DNA from: Parahoeflea alexandrii
Lineage (GTDB): Bacteria; Pseudomonadota; Alphaproteobacteria; Rhizobiales; Rhizobiaceae
NCBI RefSeq assembly: GCF_024105735.1
Contig: NZ_JAAAML010000002.1
Coordinates: forward strand, 1,053,156-1,117,155
Direction: 5' to 3'
Length of the DNA stretch: 64,000 nt
In this document: positions 7,919 through 17,809 of the stretch, in pieces
Layout of the letters: each line of letters starts with the position of its first letter
How positions within the stretch are numbered: the first letter of the stretch is position 1
Translations under genes and position numbers: made by a program
Notes under the pieces: generated by a model
The model's database searches: none
What the model saw: only the letters and a program-made list of their open reading frames with translations
What the model was told of the DNA's origin: nothing

Positions 7919-10900
7919 ATGAACGGATCGCGATCTCATTCAAACAGGCAAGGAACGGGCGGCTCCTCGCTGGATTCGCTCAACCGTACGATCGAGAGCC
8001 TGGAAGCGCGAATTGAATCGATGATGGGCCGCAGCGCAACTGCCGCGCCTGGCCGCTATCCGGCCGCGACACAGCCACAAGCCCCAGCGGCGAGGGTCAA
8101 GCCCTCCGGTCTTGGTGATGGATTGCTGGACGATATCCGCGCCCGCCAGCGCGCCCTTGAGCAGGCACAGCACGGAAAGTCCGCGCAGGGCGTCAAAGCA
8201 CACTCCAGCCGCGACAATCAGGGACGTCAATCCACCAGAAAGACCGCAATGGTGGACCCGGTTTCAGCCGTGCCCCAGGCTTCGCAACCGGACCTCGGCG
8301 AGCAGCTTATCACTGAAATGGCAGCGCTTCGCCGCGAGATGGGCGAACTGCGCAGGGAAGCCCGCGAGCAGTCGCTGCCCAAGGAACTGCGCCGCGACCT
8401 GGCCGGTATCTCGGCTTCGATAGATGCGCTCGGCGCGCAGGATGGCGGCGCCGATGCCCTCAGGCTCGAGCTCGATTCCATGCGCGAGATGGTCGATCGT
8501 CTCGCCCGGGAGGAGAGTGTTCGCGCACTTGAAAACCGTTGGCAGTCCATGGAAGAGCAGGTCGCCGGTCTCGACGTGGCCGCACTGCGCGAAGAGCTCG
8601 TCAATCTTGCCTACCGTGTCGACGAGATCCGCGAATTCCTTGCAACCATGCCCGAATCCGGTCAGGGGCAGGTGATCGAGAACAAGATCGCCGAACTGTC
8701 ACAGACGATCGAGGCGATGTCACGCCAGTCGGTTACCGCGGGACCGGATTTCCCGGAGCAGTTCGAGCTTCTCGGCGCCCGTCTTGATGAGATCACCCGT
8801 GCAATTGCGGCACTGCCCGCACCCGGTTCGGCTGCCGCCAGCAATGCTCCCTTCGAACGCCTCGAGGCCCGGCTGGCTTCTGTTGCCCAGAAGATCGACG
8901 AACTCGAGCCCTCCGCCGTCGAAAACCAGATCGGCAGCCGCATCGAACATCTTTCATCCCGGATCGCCCAGCTGGCCGACGAGGAGGCCATTGCCCGGCT
9001 CGATGCCAGGATCGAACATCTGCAGTCCTATCTCGAAAACGGCGCCCGCCAAGACCGTATGCCCGAGCTTGAGGATTATCTCAGTGACATCACCGGCAAG
9101 ATCGAAGCCCTCGACGCGCGCGGCGTGGATGACGCGCTGATTGCCCGGCTCGACCACCTGGCTCACCAGATTGAAGGCCTGTCGGTACCACAGCCGCAGA
9201 CCGGCACCGTTCCCGAAGCCGTAATCGGCCGGCTTGAAGCCCTCATCGGCCGGGCCGAGGCCACGGTTTCCCGCAGCGTCGACCCGCTGCCCGGTCTTGA
9301 AACCCTCGATGCCCGCCTTTCAGAGATTGCCGCCAGGTTGCAGCAGGCCGAAGTCTCGGCTGCCGGTCACGCCATGCAGCCGGTAAGCGGACTTGAAAAT
9401 GTCGAAGCTCAGCTGGCCGAGATTTCGGCCCGGCTCGACAGACCCTATGTCGATCAGGCACCGATGATGATGCCCGGGATGGAGAGCCTGGAAGCCAGGC
9501 TTGCCGACATTGCCGATCGGCTCGACATGTCGAGCACCGGTCAGGCCGGCCCCAGCGATGAGGCCATGCGCGGTCTTGAGGACCAGATTGCCAATCTCTC
9601 GCGGTTGATCAGTTCCGCACCTTCGGCAGCCGGAACCGAGGCCTTCGACGAGCGTCTGGCCTCGATCGAGGAGCATCTGGCAACCAGCGACGAGTTTGTC
9701 GTCGAAGCGGCCCGCCAGGCCGCCGAAGCTGCCCTGTCTGCCTATTCAGGGCAGATGGGCAGCGCGCCTTCGCCGCAGTCAATTGCCAACATGGAGGTTA
9801 TTACGGCGCTCGCCGACGACCTCAAGGCTCTCGAAGGGCTCAGCCGCAAGACCGAGGACAGGACCACCCGCGCGTTCGAGGCGGTCCAGGAAACCATGAT
9901 GAAGATCGCCGAACGTCTGGAGCGCCTCGGTGCGCCAGCGCCGGGGCTCCATCAGGGCGCCTCGCATGACGAGCCTGCCAGCCGCGCAGCGTTCGGTACC
10001 GCTATGCCGCAGGCCTCTGCCCAGTCCCTCGAGGATGTGATGGAGCTGGCAGGCGAACATGAGGATGCATTGTCCGAGATGGACGGCTCCGAGGCGGAGA
10101 TGAAGCCGCACGCGGCCCGCTCGCCATCCGAAGCGGCTGCCCTGGCGGCGGCCTATGCAAAGAGCCAGGAGGCTGAAGCCGGCGACGACGAAATGCCCGA
10201 AACCGGCAAGACCGGTGACAAGTCGTTCCTCTCAGGATTGGCGGCCCGCATCCGGCCAGGCCGGGATGCGTCGAAGGCACAGGCCGAACCCCAGTTCACC
10301 GAAAACGATACTCCGCCGCTCGATCCGTCGATGGAAATGGATGCGGAAACCGCCAACATGCCGCTTGAGCCGGGATCGGGCGCGCCCGACATCAACCGCA
10401 TCCTGCAGAAGGTACGTGAGGCCCAGGCCGCGGAACGTCAGCGTGGCGGTGGCCCCGCCGACACTGGTTCGGAAAAGACCGAATTTCTCGCATCCGCTCG
10501 TCGCGCTGCCATGGCGGCTGCCGCGGAGGTCGAAACCATCGGCAAGGGCCGCAAGAGCGGTGGCGGCGGAATGCTTGAGGTGCTCAAGTCGAAACGCCGG
10601 CCGATCCTGATGGCGGCCGGCGCGATCCTGCTGGCCATCATGACCGTTCCGCTGGTCTCGGGCCTGCTCTCGGGCGGCAACGAGGAAACAGCCAATGTCG
10701 AGCCAGCAATTGTCGAGCCCGCAGAAACGACCGATCAGACTGCCTTGAGTGGAGATGTTTCCGACATGGTGGCGGGTGCCGAGGCCGAACAGCCAGTGGT
10801 CGAAACCCGCTTGCCCGAGGTCCGGGTGATCGAGCCCGGTACCGATACACCCTCGCAGATGACCGAGATGGCGCCGCAATCGACATCGCCCGAGGCCACG

Positions 10901-11815
10901 GCGGCAATCACACCGGTCGAGCAGGCAGCGCCGGCGGGCGACGAGGTTCTGACCGCGGCATTGGATGGCCTGCCCCAGGATGCGGCAACAGGAGCGCTCA
11001 AGGCTGCTGCGGCTGCGGGCAATCCGCTGGCTTTCTATGAAATCGGCGCACGCTTCACCGAAGGACGCGGTGTTCCTGTCGACCTGAAGTCGGCGGCAAG
11101 CTGGTATCAGCGTGCGGCTGATCTCGGTCATGCCCCGTCGCAGTACCGTATTGCCAATTTCTACGAGAAAGGGAGCGGCCTGGAGCGTGACCTCGACGCT
11201 GCCAAGAAGTGGTACCAGCTGGCCGCCGAGCAGGGCAATGCCAGCGCCATGCACAATCTCGCGGTTCTCTACGCCACAGCCGGTCAGGTTCCGGACTACG
11301 AGAATGCCGCCGCGTGGTTCGAGCGCGCTGCCGAAGTCGGCGTGCGCGACAGCCAGGTAAACCTCGCCATCCTCTACGCCCGTGGCGACGGTGTGACCCG
11401 TGACCTTGAGAAATCCTACAAATGGTTCGCGATCGCGGCCAATGACGGAGACAAGGACGCCGCGGTCAAGCGTGACGAGGTGTTCAACGCACTTCGGCCG
11501 GAACAGGCCGAGGCGGCTCGCGCCGCAGTCGCCAACTGGACGGCCGAGCCGATCAATGCCGATGCCAATGAAGTCGAGGTTCCCGCCTCGTGGCAGGGTG
11601 CTTCCACCGAGACCGCTTCGGTGGACATGAGCAAGGCGATCCGCAACATTCAGGCGATCCTCAACAACAACGGGTTCGATGCCGGACCACCCGATGGCGT
11701 GATGGGCAAGAAGACCGTTTCCGCGATCAAGGAATTCCAGGCCTCGATCGGCATGGCCGCCACCGGCGAAATCGACGACCGGCTGGTTCAGGAGCTGCTC
11801 GCGCGCAACGGTTGA
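7919..11815 (+). CDS. podJ: PodJ-like polar localization protein with Sel1 repeats and peptidoglycan-binding domain
   Basis: 1298 aa from ATG 7919, preceded by GCGGAAG; the frame is open further upstream but lacks a better start. Residues about 15-700 are heptad-rich coiled coil, with repeated segments such as LEARLADIADRLD and LDARLSEIAARLQ. Residues 895-917 form one membrane span (PILMAAGAILLAIMTVPLV). The periplasmic part has about four Sel1/TPR-like repeats (around 1033-1175: AASWYQRAADLGHAPSQYRI, AAKKWYQLAAEQGNASAMHN and others). It ends with a PG_binding_1 domain (1236-1296, GVMGKKTVSAIKEFQ). This order matches PodJ, the cell-pole organiser of Caulobacter and rhizobia. The N-terminal half is highly divergent between species, so the symbol is given with reserve. 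Confidence 0.85.
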   Translation: MNGSRSHSNRQGTGGSSLDSLNRTIESLEARIESMMGRSATAAPGRYPAATQPQAPAARVKPSGLGDGLLDDIRARQRALEQAQHGKSAQGVKAHSSRDNQGRQSTRKTAMVDPVSAVPQASQPDLGEQLITEMAALRREMGELRREAREQSLPKELRRDLAGISASIDALGAQDGGADALRLELDSMREMVDRLAREESVRALENRWQSMEEQVAGLDVAALREELVNLAYRVDEIREFLATMPESGQGQVIENKIAELSQTIEAMSRQSVTAGPDFPEQFELLGARLDEITRAIAALPAPGSAAASNAPFERLEARLASVAQKIDELEPSAVENQIGSRIEHLSSRIAQLADEEAIARLDARIEHLQSYLENGARQDRMPELEDYLSDITGKIEALDARGVDDALIARLDHLAHQIEGLSVPQPQTGTVPEAVIGRLEALIGRAEATVSRSVDPLPGLETLDARLSEIAARLQQAEVSAAGHAMQPVSGLENVEAQLAEISARLDRPYVDQAPMMMPGMESLEARLADIADRLDMSSTGQAGPSDEAMRGLEDQIANLSRLISSAPSAAGTEAFDERLASIEEHLATSDEFVVEAARQAAEAALSAYSGQMGSAPSPQSIANMEVITALADDLKALEGLSRKTEDRTTRAFEAVQETMMKIAERLERLGAPAPGLHQGASHDEPASRAAFGTAMPQASAQSLEDVMELAGEHEDALSEMDGSEAEMKPHAARSPSEAAALAAAYAKSQEAEAGDDEMPETGKTGDKSFLSGLAARIRPGRDASKAQAEPQFTENDTPPLDPSMEMDAETANMPLEPGSGAPDINRILQKVREAQAAERQRGGGPADTGSEKTEFLASARRAAMAAAAEVETIGKGRKSGGGGMLEVLKSKRRPILMAAGAILLAIMTVPLVSGLLSGGNEETANVEPAIVEPAETTDQTALSGDVSDMVAGAEAEQPVVETRLPEVRVIEPGTDTPSQMTEMAPQSTSPEATAAITPVEQAAPAGDEVLTAALDGLPQDAATGALKAAAAAGNPLAFYEIGARFTEGRGVPVDLKSAASWYQRAADLGHAPSQYRIANFYEKGSGLERDLDAAKKWYQLAAEQGNASAMHNLAVLYATAGQVPDYENAAAWFERAAEVGVRDSQVNLAILYARGDGVTRDLEKSYKWFAIAANDGDKDAAVKRDEVFNALRPEQAEAARAAVANWTAEPINADANEVEVPASWQGASTETASVDMSKAIRNIQAILNNNGFDAGPPDGVMGKKTVSAIKEFQASIGMAATGEIDDRLVQELLARNG

Positions 11816-12107
11816 TCCCGCTGCTCCGCAAGCAACGCCTGTGGCCGCCCTGAGGCAGCATTGGCGGACAAGACAGTTGGCTGCCAGAAGCCGTTGTTCA
11901 AGGGCTTGTTGTCACATTTGGGACCTTGTTTTGGGGACGCGCAGACCGGTTGCCGCAGACGATGTAAAATATACAGGTAACTGCGGTAAAACCTTGCCGC
12001 GATGACCTTATCCGATTTGACTCGCACCGTCGAAACGCGCAAAACCGTATTGTCGGGGCTACCCGGTCGCAACCTTTTTTCCCGTCATTGACGCCCGGGG
12101 GCGCAAG

Positions 12108-13034
12108 GTGACTATCTACCTGCCGATCGCAGAATTGTCGGTCAATATCTTCGTCATCCTCGGGATGGGCGCGGCAGTGGGTTTCCTGTCCGGTATGTTT
12201 GGCGTGGGCGGCGGCTTTCTGATCACGCCGCTTCTGATCTTCTACAACATCCCGCCCGCGGTTGCGGTCGCCACCGGCGCGAACCAGGTTGTCGCTTCTT
12301 CGGTTTCGGGCGCGCTGGCGCATTTCCGCCGCGGCACGCTTGATATCAAGCTCGGACTTGTCCTGCTTGTCGGCGGTCTCGCCGGCGCCACGGTCGGTAT
12401 TCAGATCTTCTCCATGCTGCGCCGCCTGGGTCAGCTCGATCTGATCATCTCGCTGCTGTATGTCGTGTTTCTGGGGTCGGTTGGCGGATTGATGCTGTGG
12501 GAGAGCGTCAACTCGCTGCGCCGCGCCGCCAACAACAAGCCTGTGTCGCTGCGCAAGCCCGGCCAGCACAATTGGGTGCATCGGCTGCCCTTCAAGATGC
12601 GGTTCAAGCGTTCGAAGCTCTATCTCAGCGTTATCCCGGTCATCCTGCTCGGTTTCGCCATCGGCATCCTGACCTCGGTGATGGGCGTCGGCGGCGGCTT
12701 CATCATGGTTCCGGCCATGATCTATCTGCTGCGCATCCCCACCAGCGTGGTCATTGGAACATCGCTGTTCCAGATCATCTTCGTCACCGCCTTCACCACG
12801 GTGGTTCAGGCGACGACCAACTATTCGGTCGACATCGTTCTCGCCTGGCTGTTGATGGTCGCGGGCGTTATCGGCGCGCAATATGGTGTCCGCGTCGGTC
12901 AGAAGATGCGTGGCGAGCAGCTGCGCGCAGGCCTTGCACTGCTCGTCCTCGCGGTTGGCATCCGGCTTGGTTTCGGCCTGGTGTTGCCACCCGATGAAAT
13001 CTACTCCGTGGTCAGCGGGAGTTTCGGGTTCTGA
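12108..13034 (+). CDS. TauE/SafE family membrane permease
   Basis: 308 aa integral membrane protein with two homologous halves. Each half holds a glycine-rich signature, GMFGVGGGFLITPLLIF near residue 28 and SVMGVGGGFIMVPAMIY near 190, typical of the TauE/SafE (DUF81) anion exporter family. About eight membrane segments are visible, with a basic cytoplasmic loop (about 130-170). The start is GTG 12108; the ribosome binding site is weak and a later ATG cannot be excluded. Its stop overlaps the ATG of the TIGR02186 gene (TGATG), so the two are translationally coupled. The substrate, perhaps sulfite or an organosulfonate, is inference. Confidence 0.9.
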   Translation: MTIYLPIAELSVNIFVILGMGAAVGFLSGMFGVGGGFLITPLLIFYNIPPAVAVATGANQVVASSVSGALAHFRRGTLDIKLGLVLLVGGLAGATVGIQIFSMLRRLGQLDLIISLLYVVFLGSVGGLMLWESVNSLRRAANNKPVSLRKPGQHNWVHRLPFKMRFKRSKLYLSVIPVILLGFAIGILTSVMGVGGGFIMVPAMIYLLRIPTSVVIGTSLFQIIFVTAFTTVVQATTNYSVDIVLAWLLMVAGVIGAQYGVRVGQKMRGEQLRAGLALLVLAVGIRLGFGLVLPPDEIYSVVSGSFGF

Positions 13035-13840
13035 TGCGGTACGCAGCCTTCCTCTTCGGTGTGTTCCTGCTGGCGGCTCTCCCCGCCGCGGCCCAGCTTG
13101 TTGATCCCACAGTCACCATCAACGACAAGTTCTCGGAACGGATCGATATCGGGATCTCCACCAACGAGATCGCCATCACTTCGGATTTCTCCGGTGCGGA
13201 CATCACCGTGTTCGGGGCCATCGACGGCGCCGACGAACTGCTGCTGGCCACATTCGCCTATGATGTGGTTGTGGCGCTGGAAGGTCCGCGCAAACCCACC
13301 ACCGTCAGGCGCAAGGAGCGCGTTGCCGGGATCTGGATCAACCGTCACTCGATCCAGTTCGGGCCGATTCCTGCCTCCTATTCGATGTCGAGCACCCGGC
13401 CGCTGGCCGATATCGCCAACCTGATGGAGCTTGCCTCCCGCGACATCGGCATCAACAACATCCGCCTCGTTCCCACCGGCAGCATCGGCGACGGATCCCG
13501 CCTGACCGAGTTTCGCGACGCGCTGCGCCGCATAAAGCAGGTCGGGGGGCTGTACCAGCGTGATCCGACCGGCGTGCAGTTCATCTCCAAGGCCCTGTTC
13601 CGGGCCACCGTCCGGCTTCCGGCAAACATCCCTGTCGGCCAGCACACGGTTCGTGCGGTTCTCTACAAGAACAGCCAGTTCGTCATGGAAAAAGAGATCC
13701 CGCTCCGCGTGGTCAAGACTGGCCTCGAGCAGTTCATCTACAATTTTGCCCATGTCTATTCACTGGCCTACGGCATCGTCGCGGTGCTTCTCGCAACGCT
13801 GACCGGATGGCTGGGCAGCGTCATCTTCCGCAAGGACTGA
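13034..13840 (+). CDS. TIGR02186 family periplasmic, membrane-anchored protein
   Basis: 268 aa. It has a signal peptide (about residues 1-22, cleavage after PAAA), a beta-rich extracytoplasmic body with the conserved-looking segment TVRRKERVAGIWIN, and one C-terminal membrane span (YGIVAVLLATLTGWLGSVIF) with a short basic tail. The start overlaps the stop of the TauE/SafE permease. Alphaproteobacterial TIGR02186 proteins are regularly encoded beside such permeases, so it is probably an accessory subunit of that transporter. No catalytic motif is visible. Confidence 0.85.
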   Translation: MRYAAFLFGVFLLAALPAAAQLVDPTVTINDKFSERIDIGISTNEIAITSDFSGADITVFGAIDGADELLLATFAYDVVVALEGPRKPTTVRRKERVAGIWINRHSIQFGPIPASYSMSSTRPLADIANLMELASRDIGINNIRLVPTGSIGDGSRLTEFRDALRRIKQVGGLYQRDPTGVQFISKALFRATVRLPANIPVGQHTVRAVLYKNSQFVMEKEIPLRVVKTGLEQFIYNFAHVYSLAYGIVAVLLATLTGWLGSVIFRKD

Positions 13841-13868
13841 TCATCAGCATATCGGAGCAGGGACCGGC

Positions 13869-14324
13869 ATGAGCGCACACCGGAATCAATCCAGCATGAT
13901 TGCCACCGCCTGGTTTCTGGCGGGACTGGGAGCAATTCCGTTTCTGGCTATGGCGGTTGCCGCGGTCATTTCGCCCGCATTCGCCGCCGCGCATCTGGGC
14001 GGTGAAACGGCCTTTCTGGGCTACGGCGCCGTTATCCTGTCGTTCATGGGCGGAGTTCGCTGGGGGCGTGCCCTGACGCTTGACCAACCGGCCCGCGCCG
14101 CCGAACAGATGATCCTGAGTGTCGCGCCCTCGCTGGCCGCCTGGCTGGCCCTGCTGATCGATCGCCCCTGGTCGCTGCTGCTCTTGGCCGCCGGCTTTGC
14201 ACTGCAGGCGGCATGGGATTTCAAGAGCGCCGGCACTGGCCTGCTGCCGACCTGGTTCGGGCGGTTGCGCCTGACCATCAGCGCCATCGTGATCGCCTCG
14301 ATCGGCCTCGTCCTGCTTGCGTGA
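13869..14324 (+). CDS. DUF3429 family membrane protein
   Basis: 151 aa hydrophobic protein with about five membrane spans and the family-like segment GYGAVILSFMGGVRWGRAL around residue 50. It is 28 bp downstream of the TIGR02186 gene on the same strand, so it is probably in the same transcript. It converges on the PdeM gene with a 39-bp gap. The function of this family is not established. Confidence 0.85.
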   Translation: MSAHRNQSSMIATAWFLAGLGAIPFLAMAVAAVISPAFAAAHLGGETAFLGYGAVILSFMGGVRWGRALTLDQPARAAEQMILSVAPSLAAWLALLIDRPWSLLLLAAGFALQAAWDFKSAGTGLLPTWFGRLRLTISAIVIASIGLVLLA

Positions 14325-14363
14325 ATGCCGGGCCGGCCGGTGCGATAGCAGGTCTTTGCGGGT

Positions 14364-15092
14364 TCAGCCGTTCATACGGTTGTAAGCAACCGAATAGATC
14401 CGCTCGCGGCCAATAAGGTGCGCTACCAGCCGCGTGCGGTCGAACAGACCGCGCATTGCGGGATGGCGCAGCTCCAGCCCGCCCGTGGTCGCGCCGAATG
14501 CCGGCATGAGAAGCCGCTTGCCGTCGCTGGCAAAACACGGCCGGCGCACGCCCTTGCCGCGTCTGATGACGCGCGCTGTGGGGTGAAGGTGACCAGCGAT
14601 TTCGCCGTCCGCCGCACCCGCTTTTGGCTCGTGCCGGAACACCAGGCTCTCCACATGCAGCTCGCTGCAGAAACTGCCCTCCAGCCCCACTGGACGATCA
14701 GGGTCGTGATTACCCTCGATCCAGACCCAGTCGCGCCCGCGTTGCAGGCCTTGCAACTGTTCCCGGTAACACTCGGGCAAGTGCGCCGAACCGATCCGGT
14801 CGTGGAAGCTGTCGCCCAGGCTGATCACAAGGCGCGGCGCATAGCTGGCGATCGCCGCGCCTAGTCGCGAAAGCGTGGCGGCAGTGTCATAGGGGGGCAA
14901 CATCATGCCGCGCCGGGCGAAGGCAGCACCCTTTTCCAGATGCAGGTCCGAGACCACAAGCGTGGCGCTGCCAGGCAGCCAGAGCACACCCATGCGGTCG
15001 CACACCACCGCAGTGCCGTTGACGGAAAGCTCGGCCGTCAATGGGCCGGTTGCCGGGGTGTCGCTTTCAAGCGCTGCATTCGCGCCATGCAT
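14364..15092 (-). CDS. pdeM: ligase-associated DNA damage response endonuclease PdeM
   Basis: 242 aa calcineurin-like metallophosphoesterase. The two-metal motifs appear in order: SDLHLEKG, SLGDSFHDR, EGNHDPD, and AGHLHPTARV. It starts 11 bp after the stop of the DEXH helicase on the same strand, so the two are co-transcribed. The family is known from the cluster with an Lhr-type helicase, an MBL exonuclease and an ATP-dependent ligase implicated in a DNA-damage response; all four are present here. Its product is taken to be a DNA nuclease acting with the helicase. Confidence 0.93.
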   Translation of the reverse strand: MHGANAALESDTPATGPLTAELSVNGTAVVCDRMGVLWLPGSATLVVSDLHLEKGAAFARRGMMLPPYDTAATLSRLGAAIASYAPRLVISLGDSFHDRIGSAHLPECYREQLQGLQRGRDWVWIEGNHDPDRPVGLEGSFCSELHVESLVFRHEPKAGAADGEIAGHLHPTARVIRRGKGVRRPCFASDGKRLLMPAFGATTGGLELRHPAMRGLFDRTRLVAHLIGRERIYSVAYNRMNG

Positions 15093-15103
15093 GGGTGTTC
15101 CGT

Positions 15104-17635
15104 TCAGATCTGGTTCTGGGCCTCGGTAAGCAGGTCCTCTGCCGCCTCGGCCAATATGCTCTCATGCGCCTCGCCGGCAACCGTCTCGCGGCCGATTTCC
15201 AGCATGATCGGAACGGCCAGCGGCGAGATGCGCTCAAGCGCTCGGTGCTGGATGTGCCCCTTGATTCGCTTGAGCATAGCGCCGAGCCGCTGAATGTCCA
15301 AAAGCCCCTGTGCGGCATCGGCGCGCGTCGCCTGCAGCAGGATGTGGTCGGGTTCGTGGGTGCGCAGCACATCGTAGATCAGGTCGGCTGAAACCGTTAC
15401 CTGGCGCCCGGATTTCTCCTGGCCGGGGTGCCGTTTCTCGATCAGCCCGGAGATCACCGCACAGGCCCGGAAGGTCCGCTTGAGCATCCAGGATTCGTTG
15501 AGCCAGGCGTCGAGGTCATCGCCCAGCATGTCCTCGTCAAACAGCTCGGCGAGATCAAGCCGGCCATCGGAAATCATCGCCCCCATGTCCTCGAGCCCCC
15601 AGACCGCCAGCGAGTAGTCCGTGGCGACGAAGCCGAGCGGCTGCGCCCGCATGCGCTCCAGCCTGCGGGTGAGCAACATACCCAGAGTCTGGTGCGCGAT
15701 CCGGCCTTCGAAGGGGTAGAGCACCATGAAGAACCGTTCGGCCCGCGGAAACGTCTCGATCAGCAGGCTGTCGCTTGAGGGCAGCTGGGAGACCTGCTGC
15801 TGCATCCTGAGCCAGTCCGACACCTGGTCGGGCAGGGCGCCCCATTTCGTCGGATCGGCGATCATTGCCCGCACGCTGTCTGCGAGATAGGTCGAAAGCG
15901 GAAACTTGCCGCCGGCATAGGCCGGCACCTTCGGATCCTGGTCCCAGGCCTTGGAGACCAGGCATTCGTTCTCGCGGATGCCCTCGAACCTGAGGATCTT
16001 GCCAGAAAACAGAAACGTGTCGCCCGGCGCCAGCGTCTCGAGGAAATACTCCTCCACCTTGCCCAGCGGCGGTCCGCCGCGGCCCGACAATGTGCCGTTC
16101 TTGCGGCTGGTCATCCGCACATTGAGCATCGGCGCCTCGATGATGGTGCCGATGTTGAGCCGATACTGCTGCGCCACCTGCTGATTGGAGATCCGCCACA
16201 GACCGTCGGCGCGCTTGCGGATCCGCGCATAACGCTCGTAGCTCTTGAGCGCATAGCCGCCGGTGGCGACGAAATCGATCACCTTGTCGAAAGTCTCCCG
16301 GTCGAGGTCTGAATAGGGCGAGGCGCTGGTCACTTCCGCATAGAGATCCTCCGCATCGAAGGGAGCCGCCGCCGCCATGCCGAGCACGTGCTGGGCCAGC
16401 ACGTCGAGCCCGCCGTCGCCACCTGATGGCGTATCCTGCGCGCCCACGTAATTTGCGTCGATCGCGGCCTGGCATTCCAGCACCTCGAAGCGGTTCGCCG
16501 GCGTCAGGATGGCCCGGCTCGGCTCGTCCATGCGGTGGTTTGCCCGCCCGATGCGCTGCGCCAGCCGGCTTGCACCCTTTGGCGCGCCAACATGCACCAC
16601 GAGGTCGACGTCGCCCCAGTCGATCCCGAGGTCCAGCGTCGAGGTGGCGACCACGGCGCGGAGCTCGTTGCGCCCCATCGCCGCCTCCACCCGCCGCCGC
16701 TGCGCCGCATCCAGCGAGCCGTGATGCAGGGCGATCGGCAGGCTGTCGTCATTGATCCGCCACAGCTCCTGAAACAGCAGTTCCGCCTGGCTGCGGGTGT
16801 TGACGAAGATCAGCGTGGTGCGGTGATCCTTGATGGTCTGGTAGACGTCGGGGATGGCGTAGCGCGCCGAGTGCCCGGACCACGGAATCCGCTCTTCGCT
16901 CTCAAGAATGGTGATGATCGGGCTTGCTCCGCCGGCCACCGTGATCCTCCCGGCGCGCTCATCGGTCAGGCGCGATTGCGGCACCAGCCAGCGCTGCAGT
17001 TCCTCCGGATCCGCCACCGTCGCCGACAGGCCGATGGTCCGCAGACCCGGCGCCAGTTTCCGCAGCCGCGCCAGTGCCAGCGATAGCAGATGGCCGCGCT
17101 TGGAGGAGATCAGCGAATGCAGTTCGTCGAAGATCACATAGCGCAGGCCGGAAAACAGCCGCTCGGCGTGGGTGTTGGCGATCAGCAGCGACACCTGTTC
17201 CGGCGTGGTCAGAAGAATATCGGGCGGATCGGTGCGTTGCCGGGCGCGCTTGGATTGCGGCGTGTCGCCGGTCCGTGTCTCGATCCGCACCGGCAGGCCC
17301 ATTTCCTCGACCGGTCGCGCCAGGTTGCGCTCTATGTCGACGGCCAGCGCCTTGAGCGGCGAGATATACAGTGTATGCAGCGATCGCGCACCGGCGGAGC
17401 CGGGCTTGGGTTTGCCGCGGGCGGCGAGCTCGGTCAGGCTCGGCAGGAAGCCGGCCAGCGTCTTGCCGGCGCCGGTCGGCGCGATCAGCAGCATCGAGCG
17501 CCCGGCTGCGGTTTCGGAAAGAAGTTCCAGCTGATGCGCGCGCGGCTGCCAGCCGCGGCTGGCGAACCAGCCCAGGAACGGCTCGGGCAATGCAAATCCC
17601 GGATTGTCGGTGGCAGGCGCAGATTCGGCTTTCAC
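15104..17635 (-). CDS. ligase-associated DNA damage response DEXH-box helicase (Lhr-like)
   Basis: Large superfamily 2 ATPase of about 843 aa. Motifs are LIAPTGAGKTLAGFLPSL (Walker A), FDELHSL (Walker B, DELH variant), GLSATVADPEEL (motif III), IFVNTRSQAELLFQEL and RIGRANHRMDEPSRAIL (motif VI), followed by a long Lhr-type C-terminal region. The start is uncertain: GTG 17635 (VKAESAP) fits the family N-terminus, but TTG 17644 and ATG 17701 are also in frame and none has a strong ribosome binding site. It is followed by pdeM. The role is DNA unwinding in repair, probably ATP-driven and 3'-5'. Confidence 0.93.
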   Translation of the reverse strand: MKAESAPATDNPGFALPEPFLGWFASRGWQPRAHQLELLSETAAGRSMLLIAPTGAGKTLAGFLPSLTELAARGKPKPGSAGARSLHTLYISPLKALAVDIERNLARPVEEMGLPVRIETRTGDTPQSKRARQRTDPPDILLTTPEQVSLLIANTHAERLFSGLRYVIFDELHSLISSKRGHLLSLALARLRKLAPGLRTIGLSATVADPEELQRWLVPQSRLTDERAGRITVAGGASPIITILESEERIPWSGHSARYAIPDVYQTIKDHRTTLIFVNTRSQAELLFQELWRINDDSLPIALHHGSLDAAQRRRVEAAMGRNELRAVVATSTLDLGIDWGDVDLVVHVGAPKGASRLAQRIGRANHRMDEPSRAILTPANRFEVLECQAAIDANYVGAQDTPSGGDGGLDVLAQHVLGMAAAAPFDAEDLYAEVTSASPYSDLDRETFDKVIDFVATGGYALKSYERYARIRKRADGLWRISNQQVAQQYRLNIGTIIEAPMLNVRMTSRKNGTLSGRGGPPLGKVEEYFLETLAPGDTFLFSGKILRFEGIRENECLVSKAWDQDPKVPAYAGGKFPLSTYLADSVRAMIADPTKWGALPDQVSDWLRMQQQVSQLPSSDSLLIETFPRAERFFMVLYPFEGRIAHQTLGMLLTRRLERMRAQPLGFVATDYSLAVWGLEDMGAMISDGRLDLAELFDEDMLGDDLDAWLNESWMLKRTFRACAVISGLIEKRHPGQEKSGRQVTVSADLIYDVLRTHEPDHILLQATRADAAQGLLDIQRLGAMLKRIKGHIQHRALERISPLAVPIMLEIGRETVAGEAHESILAEAAEDLLTEAQNQI

Positions 17636-17809
17636 GGCTGGCAATCTAGTGCAGCGCCGCGGCCAGTCCAAGACGGGTCGTGACGATAGGCCCGGGAACA
17701 TGGGCCTGCATCAAGCCCAGGCACGGTCCGCCTGTTCCATAGCACCTGCCAGGCCATTGCCGTTCGCTTCGTCCTGGCCTGACCTCAGAAACTTCCGTGT
17801 CCGGAGCTT

